This document shows positions 14,058 through 21,272 of a DNA stretch of 21,272 nucleotides, one piece after another; the first letter of the stretch is position 1; every line of letters starts with the position of its first letter. Source of the stretch: CAYZIC01 sp964478335 (GTDB taxonomy: Bacteria > Verrucomicrobiota > Kiritimatiellia > RFP12 > DVOR01); assembly GCA_964478335.1 (NCBI GenBank), contig CAYZIC010000035.1, positions 1 to 21,272 on the forward strand, given 5' to 3'. The notes under the pieces were generated by a model. It made no database searches. It saw only the letters and a list, made by a program, of their open reading frames with translations, and was not told where the DNA came from. Position numbers and translations under genes: made by a program.

Positions 14058-15446
14058 CTAGGCGAGGGTTTTACGGACGATCTGCTTGAGCAGCTCGGCA
14101 TCCGCAGCGATCACCTCCACGCGAGCTGGAGCACCCTTGAGTGCTTCGAGGATGGGGTGGGTGGGCTCTGTGCCACCCGTTGCAGCGACCACGGTGGCAG
14201 GGAATTTGGCGGGATTGGCTGTCGCCAAGCAGATCACAGGATGCTCGACGGTCGTGCCGATTTGCTCGGCAGCTGCCACGCCAATTGCCGTATGGGGATC
14301 GAGGGTGTAGCCATAGACCGAGTCATAGTGACGAATCGTCTGTGCCACGGCATCCACATCAATGCGCTTGGCTACCATCATCGGATCGTTGACGGGGTGA
14401 TTTTCCTTGACATTGGGCACTAAACGGCGCTCCTGGGCAAAGGTGGCCATCCACTGGGCGACCTGCTGTCCATCACGGCCAGCGCGGCAGTAGAGGTAGC
14501 GCTCAAAATTGCTAGCCACTTGAATGTCCATCGATGGTGAGGTCGTTGGCATCGCAGCGCCGGGTTCATAAATGCCCGTAGCAAAGAAACGCGTCAAGAT
14601 GTCATTCTCATTGGTTGCTAAGATCAATTGCTTGATGGGCAAGCCCATCTGCGCTGCCACGTAGCCAGCAAAGATGTCGCCAAAGTTACCCGTGGGCACT
14701 GCAAAGCGAATCGACTGAGCACCTGCATCCTGCGCTCTAAAGGCTGCGTAAAAATAGTAGACGACTTGCGCCAAGATACGCGCCCAGTTGATTGAATTCA
14801 TCGCACCGAGGTGGTATTCATCGCGAAATGCCAAATCATTAAAGAGTGCCTTCACGATATTTTGAGCATCGTCAAAGCTACCCTCCACGGCAAAGTTGTG
14901 GACATTGTCATCCAAGACCGTTGTCATCTGCAGCTCTTGCAAGGGGCTCACGCGACCGTGTGGATGCATGACAAAGATATCCACGCGAGACTTACCACGC
15001 ACGCCTTGAATAGCTGCACTGCCCGTGTCGCCACTGGTCGCTGCAACCACTGTTAAGCGTTCATCGCGTTTGGTCAAAAGGTAGTCAAAGAGGTTGCCTA
15101 AGAATTGCAGCGCCACATCCTTAAAGGCCAACGTTGGCCCATGCCAGAGCTCCAAGATGCGCACATCGCCCACCGCACAGCTCGGTGTCACATCCGCGCT
15201 GTCAAAGGTCTCATAGCTCTTGTTGACGATGGCAAGCAGGTCTGCCTCGGGGATATCATCAGCGTAGAGCTTCATGATTTCAAGTGCTAAAGCCTGATAC
15301 GACAGCTTGCTCCACGCCTCAAGCTTGTCGCCGATTTGCGGAAACTGTTCAGGCATATAGAGTCCACCATCGCGAGCCAAACCGCTCAAAACGACGTCAC
15401 TAAAGCTTAAAGATTCATGATTGCCACGTGTACTAATATATTTCAT
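14058..15446 (-). CDS. thrC: Threonine synthase
   Basis: This PLP enzyme converts O-phosphohomoserine to threonine and phosphate, the last step of threonine biosynthesis. The 462-residue product has a normal length. Signatures are the N-terminal YISTRGN and GLARDGGLYMPE, the PLP-lysine segment GPTLAFKDVALQF (K109), ATSGDTGSAAIQG for phosphate binding, and later AVPTGNFGDIFAGY. ATG 15446 is preferred with GAGGT just upstream; the longer frame to 15494 would begin upstream of the transcription start predicted from the promoter at 15495-15523. It heads the seven-gene - strand run. The 40-nt leader has no attenuator peptide. Confidence 0.96.
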   Translation of the reverse strand: MKYISTRGNHESLSFSDVVLSGLARDGGLYMPEQFPQIGDKLEAWSKLSYQALALEIMKLYADDIPEADLLAIVNKSYETFDSADVTPSCAVGDVRILELWHGPTLAFKDVALQFLGNLFDYLLTKRDERLTVVAATSGDTGSAAIQGVRGKSRVDIFVMHPHGRVSPLQELQMTTVLDDNVHNFAVEGSFDDAQNIVKALFNDLAFRDEYHLGAMNSINWARILAQVVYYFYAAFRAQDAGAQSIRFAVPTGNFGDIFAGYVAAQMGLPIKQLILATNENDILTRFFATGIYEPGAAMPTTSPSMDIQVASNFERYLYCRAGRDGQQVAQWMATFAQERRLVPNVKENHPVNDPMMVAKRIDVDAVAQTIRHYDSVYGYTLDPHTAIGVAAAEQIGTTVEHPVICLATANPAKFPATVVAATGGTEPTHPILEALKGAPARVEVIAADAELLKQIVRKTLA

Positions 15447-15494
15447 CGGGACCTCAATTGCTATAGGGTGAATAATTGATCTAAAACGCTTCAA

Positions 15495-15523
15495 ATTATA
15501 GTATAGCCTCCCGCTAAAGTCAA
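15495..15523 (-). promoter_or_regulatory. Strong sigma70-type promoter of the thrC operon
   Basis: On the - strand, TTGACT (15523-15518) and TATAAT (15500-15495) are separated by exactly 17 nt. Only the last bases of the -35 box differ from TTGACA. Transcription should begin near 15488, giving a leader of about 42 nt before the thrC ATG. This is the best promoter in the window and probably drives all genes down to trmL. Confidence 0.85.
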
Positions 15524-15569
15524 GGGCAAACTCGCTCGTACTGTCAGATTATCTCCCGCAGAGAGGTAG

Positions 15570-15688
15570 AGTGCGCAGAGAGCACTGCCAGATGGACACA
15601 AGCGCCTGCGGCGGGCAGCTAGCGTGGCGCTCGCAGGACGCGCTGACTGAGTAAACTCAGCACAGAACTCGCCTCGCTGCGCAGCGAG
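15570..15688. repeat. Hairpin cluster between thrC and tRNA-His
   Basis: Several inverted repeats follow one another: AGTGC/GCACT (15570-15574, 15582-15586), CGCC-TGC-GGCG (15603-15613), AGCG-TGG-CGCT (15621-15631), CTGAGT-AA-ACTCAG (15647-15660) and the perfect 16-bp palindrome CTCGCTGCGCAGCGAG (15673-15688). The TGC loop and the AA spacer also occur in the hairpins at 10421-10528. The cluster lies upstream of the thrC promoter and downstream of the tRNA terminator, so it may be spacer DNA rather than part of either transcript. Confidence 0.65.
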
Positions 15689-15700
15689 CCTCTGCGTTAA

Positions 15701-15715
15701 AATCCCTGGCAGTCC
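15701..15715. repeat. Intergenic motif copy 2: AATCCCTGGCAGTCC
   Basis: This matches 10723-10738 with one C fewer. Like that copy it lies beside a hairpin cluster in non-coding DNA. See also CAGGCAGTCCC at 48-58. Confidence 0.55.
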
Positions 15716-15775
15716 CCCCAACTCCTAAAAACTTCAAGCTAGGACGTGTGGGCGGTGGGGATGCTCGCTGGGCAT

Positions 15776-15823
15776 AAAAAAACCCCAATGCTGATCGAAT
15801 AGCACTGAGGTAAGAAATTGGGG
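15776..15823 (-). terminator. Intrinsic terminator of the tRNA-His gene
   Basis: On the - strand CCCCAAT (15823-15817) pairs with ATTGGGG (15789-15783), followed directly by seven T (15782-15776). The 27-nt centre holds a smaller TGCT/AGCA hairpin. The 5' arm includes bases C72 to A76 of the tRNA, so the terminator and the tRNA acceptor stem use the same nucleotides. Confidence 0.75.
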
Positions 15824-15895
15824 CGAAAGACGGGGCTCGAACCCGCGACAACCGGAACCACAATCCGGGGCTCTACCAACTGAGCTACTTTCGCC
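15819..15895 (-). tRNA. tRNA-His (anticodon GTG)
   Basis: The - strand folds as a complete cloverleaf: acceptor GCGAAAG/CTTTCGC, D arm GCTC-AGTTGGTA-GAGC, anticodon stem CCGGA/TCCGG around loop TTGTGGT (anticodon GTG), and T arm GCGGG-TTCGAGC-CCCGT. An encoded G at -1 (15895) faces C73 (15822), the identity feature of tRNA-His. The CCA end is encoded (15821-15819). The gene has its own promoter and terminator. Confidence 0.96.
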
Positions 15896-15912
15896 ATCTG
15901 AAAACGGGACAT

Positions 15913-15941
15913 ATTATGGCAGATGTGCCTTTGAATTGCAA
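15913..15941 (-). promoter_or_regulatory. Promoter of tRNA-His
   Basis: On the - strand TTGCAA (15941-15936) and CATAAT (15918-15913) are 17 nt apart, with 4 of 6 and 5 of 6 consensus matches. Transcription would begin near 15906, about 10 nt before the mature tRNA 5' end. The gap 15896-16025 holds nothing else that I can recognise. Confidence 0.65.
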
Positions 15942-16025
15942 GCCCAAAGTGTGGAAATCAGCTCTTTATCTACATTGCCACCCATAAATCAATAACTTAT
16001 CACCTAGCAGGGGCGCATTGGGTGT

Positions 16026-17291
16026 CTATTTAAGGCGTGATTGGATGGCGCGAATATAGTCTGCAACGGCGGATGAGGGTTTGATTTGTTGGGCTTGATA
16101 GAGGAGGCGGAGGGCTTCGTCGTAGGCTTGATTGGCGACGGCGATTTGGGCTTGCAGGGTGAGGGCTTTGACTTGGTAGCCTGTAATGCGGGCGGCACGG
16201 CGGCAGGCGGTAATGGCTTGGTCGCGGTCTCCGGCGTCTTGATGGATATGGGCGAGGAGGATGAGGGCGTCACCTTGCAGGGGGGCGGCTTGCAGAATCT
16301 CTTGGCAGATGGTTTTGGCGCGGTCGGGCTGATCGCTGTGGTACGCAACCTTGGCTTGGAGGAGGCGAATGGTTTGGCGTTCTGCAGGGCTATAGGTGTC
16401 GATGGCGGGGAGGATGGCGTCTAGCCAGATGGTGGCGTGGTCGATTTGATTGAGGTCGAGGAGGCCTTGGATGGTGCGAATGTCTCGGTGGGGGGCGAGG
16501 GGGGCGAGCTTTTTGGCGGCTTGGTAGGCGCGCCAAGCATCACGGGGTTGCCTTTTGTTGATAAGGAGGTCTGTGAGGGTGGCGAGGTCGGCGGCGGTGG
16601 CGGCATTGAGGCGCCAGGCGGATTCAATGGCGGTGGCGGCTTGCTGGGGTTGGTCGGTGGCGAGCAGGGCATTGATGAGCAGTGACCAGAGGGCAGAGTC
16701 GTGCGGGGTCTGATTGAGGAGCTCGCGGGTGAGGGCGATGACCTCGGGGTAACGCGACTGGGCGAGGAGGGATTGGGCGAGGCCTTTCTTGGCATCGAGG
16801 CGCGTCGCATCAAAGAGTAAGGCTTGGCGATAGGCGGTTTCCGCGGAAACGGGTGCCGCGGTTTCTAGAAAGGCATAGCCGAGCAAAATATAGGTGTCTG
16901 CGGCTGGCTCTTGATGGCGCAGGAGGGCTTGGTAGTGGGGGATTGCTTGGGCGGGCTTGTCTTGCAGGAGATAGAGGCGGGCGAGGTTGCGATGTGCGGC
17001 GACAAAGGTGGAGCACTTTTTGAGGGCGGTTTGGTAAGCGGCCTGTGCATCGGCGGGGCGATTGTCAGTATCGTAGAGGCTGGCTAAGGCGAAGTCGATG
17101 GCGGCGCTTGCCTCGGGCTTGGCCAGGGGCACGAGCAAGGCAATGGCCTTGGCGGGCTCTTTGTCAAAGAGGGCCTTGGCTTGGGTGATGGTGTCGCGTT
17201 CGGCGCGTGTGACGGTGGGTTGTGTCACGGTGCTGGCGATGAGGCAAGCCTGCATGAGCAGGCAGATGGTGAATGTCAGGGTTCTTTTCAT
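16026..17291 (-). CDS. Exported TPR-repeat protein of the TonB cluster
   Basis: The 421-residue product has a signal peptide (MKRTLTFTICLLMQACLIAS) and then about ten helical repeats of TPR type through to the end, for example AAHRNLARLYLLQDKPAQAI and ADTYILLGYAFLETAAPVSA. It should act in the periplasm as a scaffold. In the Vibrio/Shewanella type TonB2 loci a TPR protein gene closes the operon, and this gene sits in the same place, 38 nt after tonB. AAAGGA lies 9 nt before ATG 17291. A lipoprotein alternative is unlikely: the residues before Cys16 (LMQA) do not make a good lipobox. Confidence 0.85.
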   Translation of the reverse strand: MKRTLTFTICLLMQACLIASTVTQPTVTRAERDTITQAKALFDKEPAKAIALLVPLAKPEASAAIDFALASLYDTDNRPADAQAAYQTALKKCSTFVAAHRNLARLYLLQDKPAQAIPHYQALLRHQEPAADTYILLGYAFLETAAPVSAETAYRQALLFDATRLDAKKGLAQSLLAQSRYPEVIALTRELLNQTPHDSALWSLLINALLATDQPQQAATAIESAWRLNAATAADLATLTDLLINKRQPRDAWRAYQAAKKLAPLAPHRDIRTIQGLLDLNQIDHATIWLDAILPAIDTYSPAERQTIRLLQAKVAYHSDQPDRAKTICQEILQAAPLQGDALILLAHIHQDAGDRDQAITACRRAARITGYQVKALTLQAQIAVANQAYDEALRLLYQAQQIKPSSAVADYIRAIQSRLK

Positions 17292-17329
17292 ATGCTTTTA
17301 TCCTTTGAGGCTCGTCGTGCTAATCTCCC

Positions 17330-18031
17330 TTATTGTAGCACGAAGCTGACCTTTTGACGCATGCGTGTGGCGACGGCTTGGCCGTCCTTTTTGCCTGGGG
17401 TGAATCGCCACCGGGCAATGGCTCGTGTGGCGGCGGCGGTGAAGGTGGCTTTGGGGGTTTCACTCAGGACGACGATGTCTTGGGTGGTGCCTTGGGTGGA
17501 AACGGTAAACTCGAGGATGACTTCGCCCTCGATGCCCCGGCTGCGGGCGCGGAGAGGATAGGCGGGATCAAGGGCAATGGTGGCGCGGGGGATTTCGTCT
17601 AGGGCGGTGAGCTCAAAGGTCATCCCGGCTAAACTCTGGGCGCTGAGAGTGGTCTGTAGATCAAAGTCCCACGGGGTGGCTGTGGTGGTGGGGAGGGGGT
17701 CGAGCGTGACATGTAGCGGGCTGGCGGTGATGGCGATTTTGGGCGCGGGGGTGGCGAGCTGGGGCACAGGCGTGGCTTGCGTGACGGCTGTGGGCTGTGA
17801 CGGGGCGGGGGTGGGCAATTCTGGCGGTGGCGGTGCGGGCGGCGGGGGAATGACGTCGACCTTGCGTAGGGTAACGGGGGCCTCTGGTGGGGGTGCGAGG
17901 CGGTCAAGCATGGGCAAGAGACTGTAGATCAATCCTGCTACGCCGCCAACCAGGAGCAGGGTGTGCCATGTCCACCGTGGCGAACAGCTGCGGTCGATTG
18001 ATTGGGTGGTTTGGCGGGGGGTGGTGGGCAT
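17330..18031 (-). CDS. tonB: Energy transducer TonB
   Basis: TonB carries energy from the ExbB/ExbD complex to outer-membrane TonB-dependent receptors. From ATG 18031 the protein is 233 residues: a short cytoplasmic N-terminus, TM helix about 22-41 (WHTLLLVGGVAGLIYSLLPM), a Pro-rich spacer (about 46-88, with VIPPPPAPPPPELPTPAPSQ), and a normal TonB C-terminal domain (154-233) with AYPLRARSRGIEGEVILEF and ARWRFTPG. The frame runs back to 18148, but this overlaps most of exbD and is Pro/Ser-rich shadow sequence. ATG 18031 lies 13 nt after the exbD stop with no visible Shine-Dalgarno, so translation probably depends on exbD. Confidence 0.93.
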   Translation of the reverse strand: MPTTPRQTTQSIDRSCSPRWTWHTLLLVGGVAGLIYSLLPMLDRLAPPPEAPVTLRKVDVIPPPPAPPPPELPTPAPSQPTAVTQATPVPQLATPAPKIAITASPLHVTLDPLPTTTATPWDFDLQTTLSAQSLAGMTFELTALDEIPRATIALDPAYPLRARSRGIEGEVILEFTVSTQGTTQDIVVLSETPKATFTAAATRAIARWRFTPGKKDGQAVATRMRQKVSFVLQ

Positions 18032-18044
18032 AGGGGGTGGGCGG

Positions 18045-18458
18045 TTAGTGGGCGGTTGGGGGTGTGGCGGCGACGCTGACTGCTTTGGCTCCAGCGAGCT
18101 TGCAGGTGTCAATGAGGGCAACGAGGTGGTCGGTGGCGGTGGCACCATCGGCGAGTATCACGACGGGGAGGGCCTTTTGGCGCATTTGGCGGGCTACGAT
18201 TCCCCGCACGCTGCTCTGGGTAATGGCGCGGCCGGCGTAGTAGATTTCTCCTCGGGAGGTGAGGGCAAATTGCAGGCTCTGTTGGTCGAGAGAGTCGGCG
18301 CTCACGGCTTGGGGTTTATCAATCTCCACGCCTGTCTCTTTGACAAAGACGGTGGTCACAATAAAGAAGATCAGCAAGAGAAAGACACAGTCAATCAACG
18401 GCGATAAATTGATGTCGACGCCGCCGTCTTTTTCGCAGGCGAGAGGGGTTCTTTGCAT
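18045..18458 (-). CDS. exbD: Biopolymer transport protein ExbD (TtpC-type system)
   Basis: The 137-residue product is a normal ExbD. It has an N-terminal DINLSPLIDCVFLLLIFFIV segment with the essential membrane Asp (D23), then a periplasmic domain ending AGAKAVSVAATP. It partners ExbB in proton-driven energisation of TonB. Its start codon shares one base with the exbB stop (TGATG at 18460-18456), which indicates translational coupling. In contrast to the other ExbD-like protein in this window (12603-13079), the Asp is intact. Confidence 0.95.
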   Translation of the reverse strand: MQRTPLACEKDGGVDINLSPLIDCVFLLLIFFIVTTVFVKETGVEIDKPQAVSADSLDQQSLQFALTSRGEIYYAGRAITQSSVRGIVARQMRQKALPVVILADGATATDHLVALIDTCKLAGAKAVSVAATPPTAH

Positions 18459-19072
18459 CAGGGTGCCTTAGGTAGGAGGTCGAAGAGGAGCTGCCAAGAG
18501 CCATCAATGAGGGCGCAGGCTTGGCGGTGGAGACGGCGGAGGCGGGCAAGGCCGCACAGGCCAATGAGGGCCACGACGAGGCCAACTTGGGTGGTCAGGA
18601 GGGCTTGGCTGATGCCGTCGGCAATCTGCGCAGTGGCGGCGGCGTGGCCGACTGCAGCGAAGGTTTGCACCATGCCCATGACAGTCCCTAAAAGCCCCAA
18701 CAGCGGCGCAATAGTCGTCAACACGGCGATCCACCCAAAGTCTTGCGCCAGTGCGCTACTGGCTTGTGCGCTACTGGCGGCTGCGGCGGTTTTGACTGGC
18801 TGACCAGCTTGGGTAGCGGCGAGGCCTTGTGCCAAAATGGCGGCCAGGGGGCTGGACTGCTCGGCGAGGTGGTGATAGATTTGCTCAAGCGATGCCTCTG
18901 GCCAGGTGCGTAGCTGGCGCTGCAGGGCACCACCCGTGGCGAGGAGACGGTTGAGCAGGGCGCGACTGCGGATCAAGAATCCGACTAGCATGAGGCACAC
19001 GCCTGCGATCGGCACGAGCACCGGTCCGCAGGCGAGCCAATAGGCACTAGCATGTGTCAGCCACGCATCCAT
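18458..19072 (-). CDS. exbB: ExbB-type proton channel (TtpC-type system)
   Basis: The 204-residue product has an N-terminal TM (about 10-33), a cytoplasmic part, and the channel helices with IAPLLGLLGTVMGMVQTF (about 121-138) and GISQALLTTQVGLVVAL (153-169). The GLLGT and TT threonines are present; the residue before AL in GISQAL is Gln (Q156) where E. coli ExbB has Glu. AAAAGGAG lies about 10 nt before ATG 19072 and the gene begins 2 nt after the TtpC stop. It forms the inner-membrane motor with ExbD and probably TtpC. Confidence 0.94.
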   Translation of the reverse strand: MDAWLTHASAYWLACGPVLVPIAGVCLMLVGFLIRSRALLNRLLATGGALQRQLRTWPEASLEQIYHHLAEQSSPLAAILAQGLAATQAGQPVKTAAAASSAQASSALAQDFGWIAVLTTIAPLLGLLGTVMGMVQTFAAVGHAAATAQIADGISQALLTTQVGLVVALIGLCGLARLRRLHRQACALIDGSWQLLFDLLPKAP

Positions 19073-19074
19073 GG

Positions 19075-20460
19075 TTAGGCGGCTCCTTTTAGCTGGTTGA
19101 CCAATGCGTGCAGGGTGCGTTCGTAACGATCCACGATGGCTCGCACGCGGCGCAGGAGCCCAGCATGGATCAGGAGCACGGGGATCGCAATGACCAACCC
19201 GACCTCGGTCGTGATGAGCGATTCGGAAATGCCTCCCGAGAGGAGCTTCGCATCGCCCGAACCAAAGATCGTCACGAGTTGAAAGGTGTGAATCATGCCT
19301 GTCACCGTGCCGAGCAAACCGAGCAAGGGAGCAATCCCTCCCATGACAGCCAAGGCGCCGAGGGAACGTTCTAACCGCGGCAACAGCGTGAGGAGGCGTT
19401 CTTGCAAGAGCTCCTCGAGATAGGCGCGGGTGGCCGATTGATTGGTCACGGCAGCACGCACGATCCCGGCGAGGGGTTCACTCATTTTGTGAGCCAGCAG
19501 CACGGCCTCGACATCGGCATCTGGCGCGGTCACTTCCGCCACAAAGGCCTCGAGGGCATCAGGATCAATCGTGGGAATGCGCCACAGGGTTACGGCTTTG
19601 TAGCTGGCCAGGACGATCGCGATCAACGCCACCAGCGCCAGGGGGATCATGACGATGCCGCCTTGCTGGAGGTGTTGCCAGAGAGAGGGTTGGGCCGTTT
19701 TGACCAAACGTGCATTGCCGAGCGTTGCATCGACGGGCACCGCACCAGTGCCTGTTTGGAGCAACTGACGTAGCGTGGCTCTTTCTTCTATAGACCACGT
19801 GGTGTCGATCATGGGGTCGAGGATGCCCTGTTGAGCAAATAGCGGTCCCGCGAGGGCTGGGTCCTGCCCAACAAAGTAGCTCAGCGGCCCGAGGCTAATG
19901 AGCTGGCCAGCGTGCACGAGGCCAGCTTGATCGACCGCTTCGCCGGCGGCGTGATGGCCAGCGCAGCGCAGCTGCGCCAAACGCCCCACCTGTCGCAAGA
20001 GCGCCTGGGCTGCCTCGGGAAAGGTGTCGATGTCGGCTGATTCGAGTTGGGCGATCCGTGTGGTTAACGTGGGGCGCCAGTGGGCAGCTTCGCTAATCGA
20101 GAGGCGGGATTCGATCCCATGGGCGTAATCCAAGATCAAGGTGCGGATAAATTGGTAGTCAGCCTTGTGCTCCCGAACGGCTCTCTGCATTTCTTGCGTA
20201 CGATTGAGGTGCATGGCTTGATCGCGACGCAGGGTCTCGACGGTGTTGCGCTGGGCGTGCACTTGCGTGCGGAGGGCTTCGAGCTTGGCCGCCAAAGGCG
20301 CACGCTCGGCATCAATCTCAGCACGCAACTGGGTCAAGCGCGCCGTGTCTTGCCGAATGTCGGTAAGCGTTTTGGCGAGGGCTACATCGACAGGATTTGG
20401 CGCAGCCCACACCGCGCCGAGAGCCGCACAGGCGACCACGATCATGAGCATGCGCTTCAT
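19075..20460 (-). CDS. TtpC-like large MotA/TolQ/ExbB protein
   Basis: The 461-residue product has a signal peptide (about 1-20), a periplasmic coiled-coil region (about 30-105) with a mixed region to about 265, then an ExbB-type channel domain: TM about 270-290, GIAPLLGLLGTVTGMIHTF (375-393) and GISESLITTEVGLVIAIP (410-427), where the Glu (E413) is present. This is the layout of TtpC, the extra component of Vibrio TonB2 systems, which helps energise TonB-dependent uptake. It starts in a 4-nt ATGA overlap with the DUF3450 gene and ends 2 nt before exbB. ttpC is the usual name; family is clear, substrate is not. Confidence 0.9.
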   Translation of the reverse strand: MKRMLMIVVACAALGAVWAAPNPVDVALAKTLTDIRQDTARLTQLRAEIDAERAPLAAKLEALRTQVHAQRNTVETLRRDQAMHLNRTQEMQRAVREHKADYQFIRTLILDYAHGIESRLSISEAAHWRPTLTTRIAQLESADIDTFPEAAQALLRQVGRLAQLRCAGHHAAGEAVDQAGLVHAGQLISLGPLSYFVGQDPALAGPLFAQQGILDPMIDTTWSIEERATLRQLLQTGTGAVPVDATLGNARLVKTAQPSLWQHLQQGGIVMIPLALVALIAIVLASYKAVTLWRIPTIDPDALEAFVAEVTAPDADVEAVLLAHKMSEPLAGIVRAAVTNQSATRAYLEELLQERLLTLLPRLERSLGALAVMGGIAPLLGLLGTVTGMIHTFQLVTIFGSGDAKLLSGGISESLITTEVGLVIAIPVLLIHAGLLRRVRAIVDRYERTLHALVNQLKGAA

Positions 20461-21224
20461 GGCTGCACCTCCTGGTCAATTGTCCACGGGAGCGCTACCC
20501 ATACGGCAGGCTTTTGGTGGGCGTAGCAATCGATCGCCAAACGCACCGCGCTGGCGATCGTGGGCGTAGCTTGCCATTGCCACCCCTGAGCAGAGGATTG
20601 CCCCACAGCAGCCCAGTCACTGGTCGGCGACACGGCAAAAGCACGCACCAGCCCCACATAGAGCACATCGGCTTGACGCATGCTGCCATCGGGCAAGGTG
20701 AGGCGTTCTGTCACATGGTGAAGTTGGCTTTGGGCGGTTTCGAGCTGGGTGTAGAGCGCGGTCACGAGCTGAATCTGCTTGACCAGGTTTATAGAGGTAT
20801 CGTCGAGCTGATCAAAACCACCCGCCAAAGTCGAGGGTAGCTGGCGAGGCATACGCGGTGCGAGGCCGGTAAGCCGTTTGCGCGCATCACCCATGGCACC
20901 CCCAAGCGCCGTCAAAACGCTTCCGTATCGGCGCTGTTCATCCATGAGTAGGTTGTAGGTTTTAGCGTGACTGTGGCGGTCTGCCGTTAGGTTGGCCTCT
21001 TCCGCGTGGAGCGCTTGCGCCTCAGATTGGAGCAATGCGATCTCGCGCCTCAAAGCGGCCTCTTCATCTTGCCAAGCCGCCTCCTCCTGCGCCAGCGTCG
21101 TACGCAGAGCCATCCATTGCGCTACAGTTTTCTCGAGGGCACTGATTGGCGTTTGGGCGTAGCTGCTCTTTACCAAGAGGCTACACGCTACCACCACTAG
21201 GCCACGGTAAATCATTTGCTTCAT
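20457..21224 (-). CDS. Periplasmic DUF3450-family protein of the TonB cluster
   Basis: The 255-residue product has a signal peptide (MKQMIYRGLVVVACSLLVKSSYA), a coiled-coil part rich in Ala/Glu/Arg (about 28-90), and a C-terminal part with DVLYVGLVRAFAVSP and KPAVWVALPW. This is the DUF3450 (PF11932) pattern, whose genes precede ttpC in TonB2-type operons. Function is unknown; a periplasmic partner of TtpC is the usual proposal. AAGGA lies about 7 nt before ATG 21224. Its stop overlaps the ttpC start. I identified it from motifs and gene order together. Confidence 0.82.
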   Translation of the reverse strand: MKQMIYRGLVVVACSLLVKSSYAQTPISALEKTVAQWMALRTTLAQEEAAWQDEEAALRREIALLQSEAQALHAEEANLTADRHSHAKTYNLLMDEQRRYGSVLTALGGAMGDARKRLTGLAPRMPRQLPSTLAGGFDQLDDTSINLVKQIQLVTALYTQLETAQSQLHHVTERLTLPDGSMRQADVLYVGLVRAFAVSPTSDWAAVGQSSAQGWQWQATPTIASAVRLAIDCYAHQKPAVWVALPWTIDQEVQP

Positions 21225-21258
21225 CTCTCATCCTTATTGATTGATCACAGAGGTACTG

Positions 21259-21272
21259 CCTAGCATCCTAGG
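21259..21272. repeat. Small inverted repeat at the window edge
   Basis: CCTAG (21259-21263) and CTAGG (21268-21272) pair around CATC. It sits 35 nt upstream of the DUF3450 gene and could be part of its control region, but the promoter would lie beyond the window. No promoter is recognisable in 21225-21272. Confidence 0.3.

Noticed and set aside
15488..15494. Start of thrC at 15494
   Set aside because: That codon lies upstream of the transcription start expected from the near-consensus promoter, and the added 16 residues do not belong to threonine synthase, which begins MKYISTRGN.
16421..16813. Pro/Ser-rich open frame on the - strand
   Set aside because: It lies inside the TPR gene in another frame; its composition is a by-product of GC-rich helix codons.
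17354..17927. Gly/Val-rich open frames on the + strand
   Set aside because: They are antisense to the tonB gene, whose Pro- and Ala-coding DNA reads as Gly-rich on the other strand.

Overview
The window is 21.3 kb of chromosomal DNA from a Gram-negative bacterium: it encodes a lipoprotein, an outer-membrane barrel, two Exb/Ton modules and a capsule-type tyrosine kinase. The style of the IF-1 protein, the short polysaccharide-export lipoprotein and the GHL10-type secreted enzyme suggest the PVC group (perhaps Verrucomicrobiota), but this is an impression and not a phylogenetic result.

Layout. (1) Positions 1-315 hold no gene. They carry small GC-rich hairpins, an AT-rich inverted repeat and a possible promoter. 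(2) Positions 316-8200 on the + strand are an exopolysaccharide assembly and export cluster: a short OPX (Wza-like) lipoprotein, an exported acidic Ala/Glu-rich protein of unknown function, an outer-membrane beta-barrel, an O-antigen ligase/polymerase-like membrane protein, a Wzz/BY-kinase fusion, and dTDP-glucose 4,6-dehydratase. The first gene is too short to form its own outer-membrane pore, so the barrel is the likely exit channel. (3) Positions 8260-10423 on the + strand hold infA (IF-1) and, 1 nt after it, a secreted GHL10-type glycoside hydrolase-like protein. (4) Positions 10424-10837 are a convergent intergenic region with a regular array of hairpins; a hairpin begins at the stop codon of the gene on each side. 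(5) Positions 15446-10838 on the - strand form a tightly packed seven-gene run led by thrC with a near-consensus promoter: thrC, a YkgJ-like cysteine-cluster gene, exbB, exbD, a divergent TonB-like gene, tsaC and trmL. In this compact Exb pair the key Asp of ExbD is Asn and the ExbB position usually occupied by Glu is Gln. (6) Positions 15447-15941 carry another hairpin cluster and a tRNA-His(GTG) gene with its own promoter and terminator. (7) Positions 21224-16026 on the - strand form a complete TtpC-type TonB cluster, DUF3450 - TtpC - ExbB - ExbD - TonB - TPR, with overlapping or nearly touching genes. This is the gene order of the Vibrio/Shewanella TonB2 systems, and its ExbD has the normal Asp.

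The most interesting points are the hairpin arrays, whose stems vary in a compensated way around a fixed TGC loop and GCGGGR spacer; the apparently uncharged compact ExbB/ExbD pair beside an intact second system; and the short OPX lipoprotein encoded next to a barrel and an unknown acidic exported protein.
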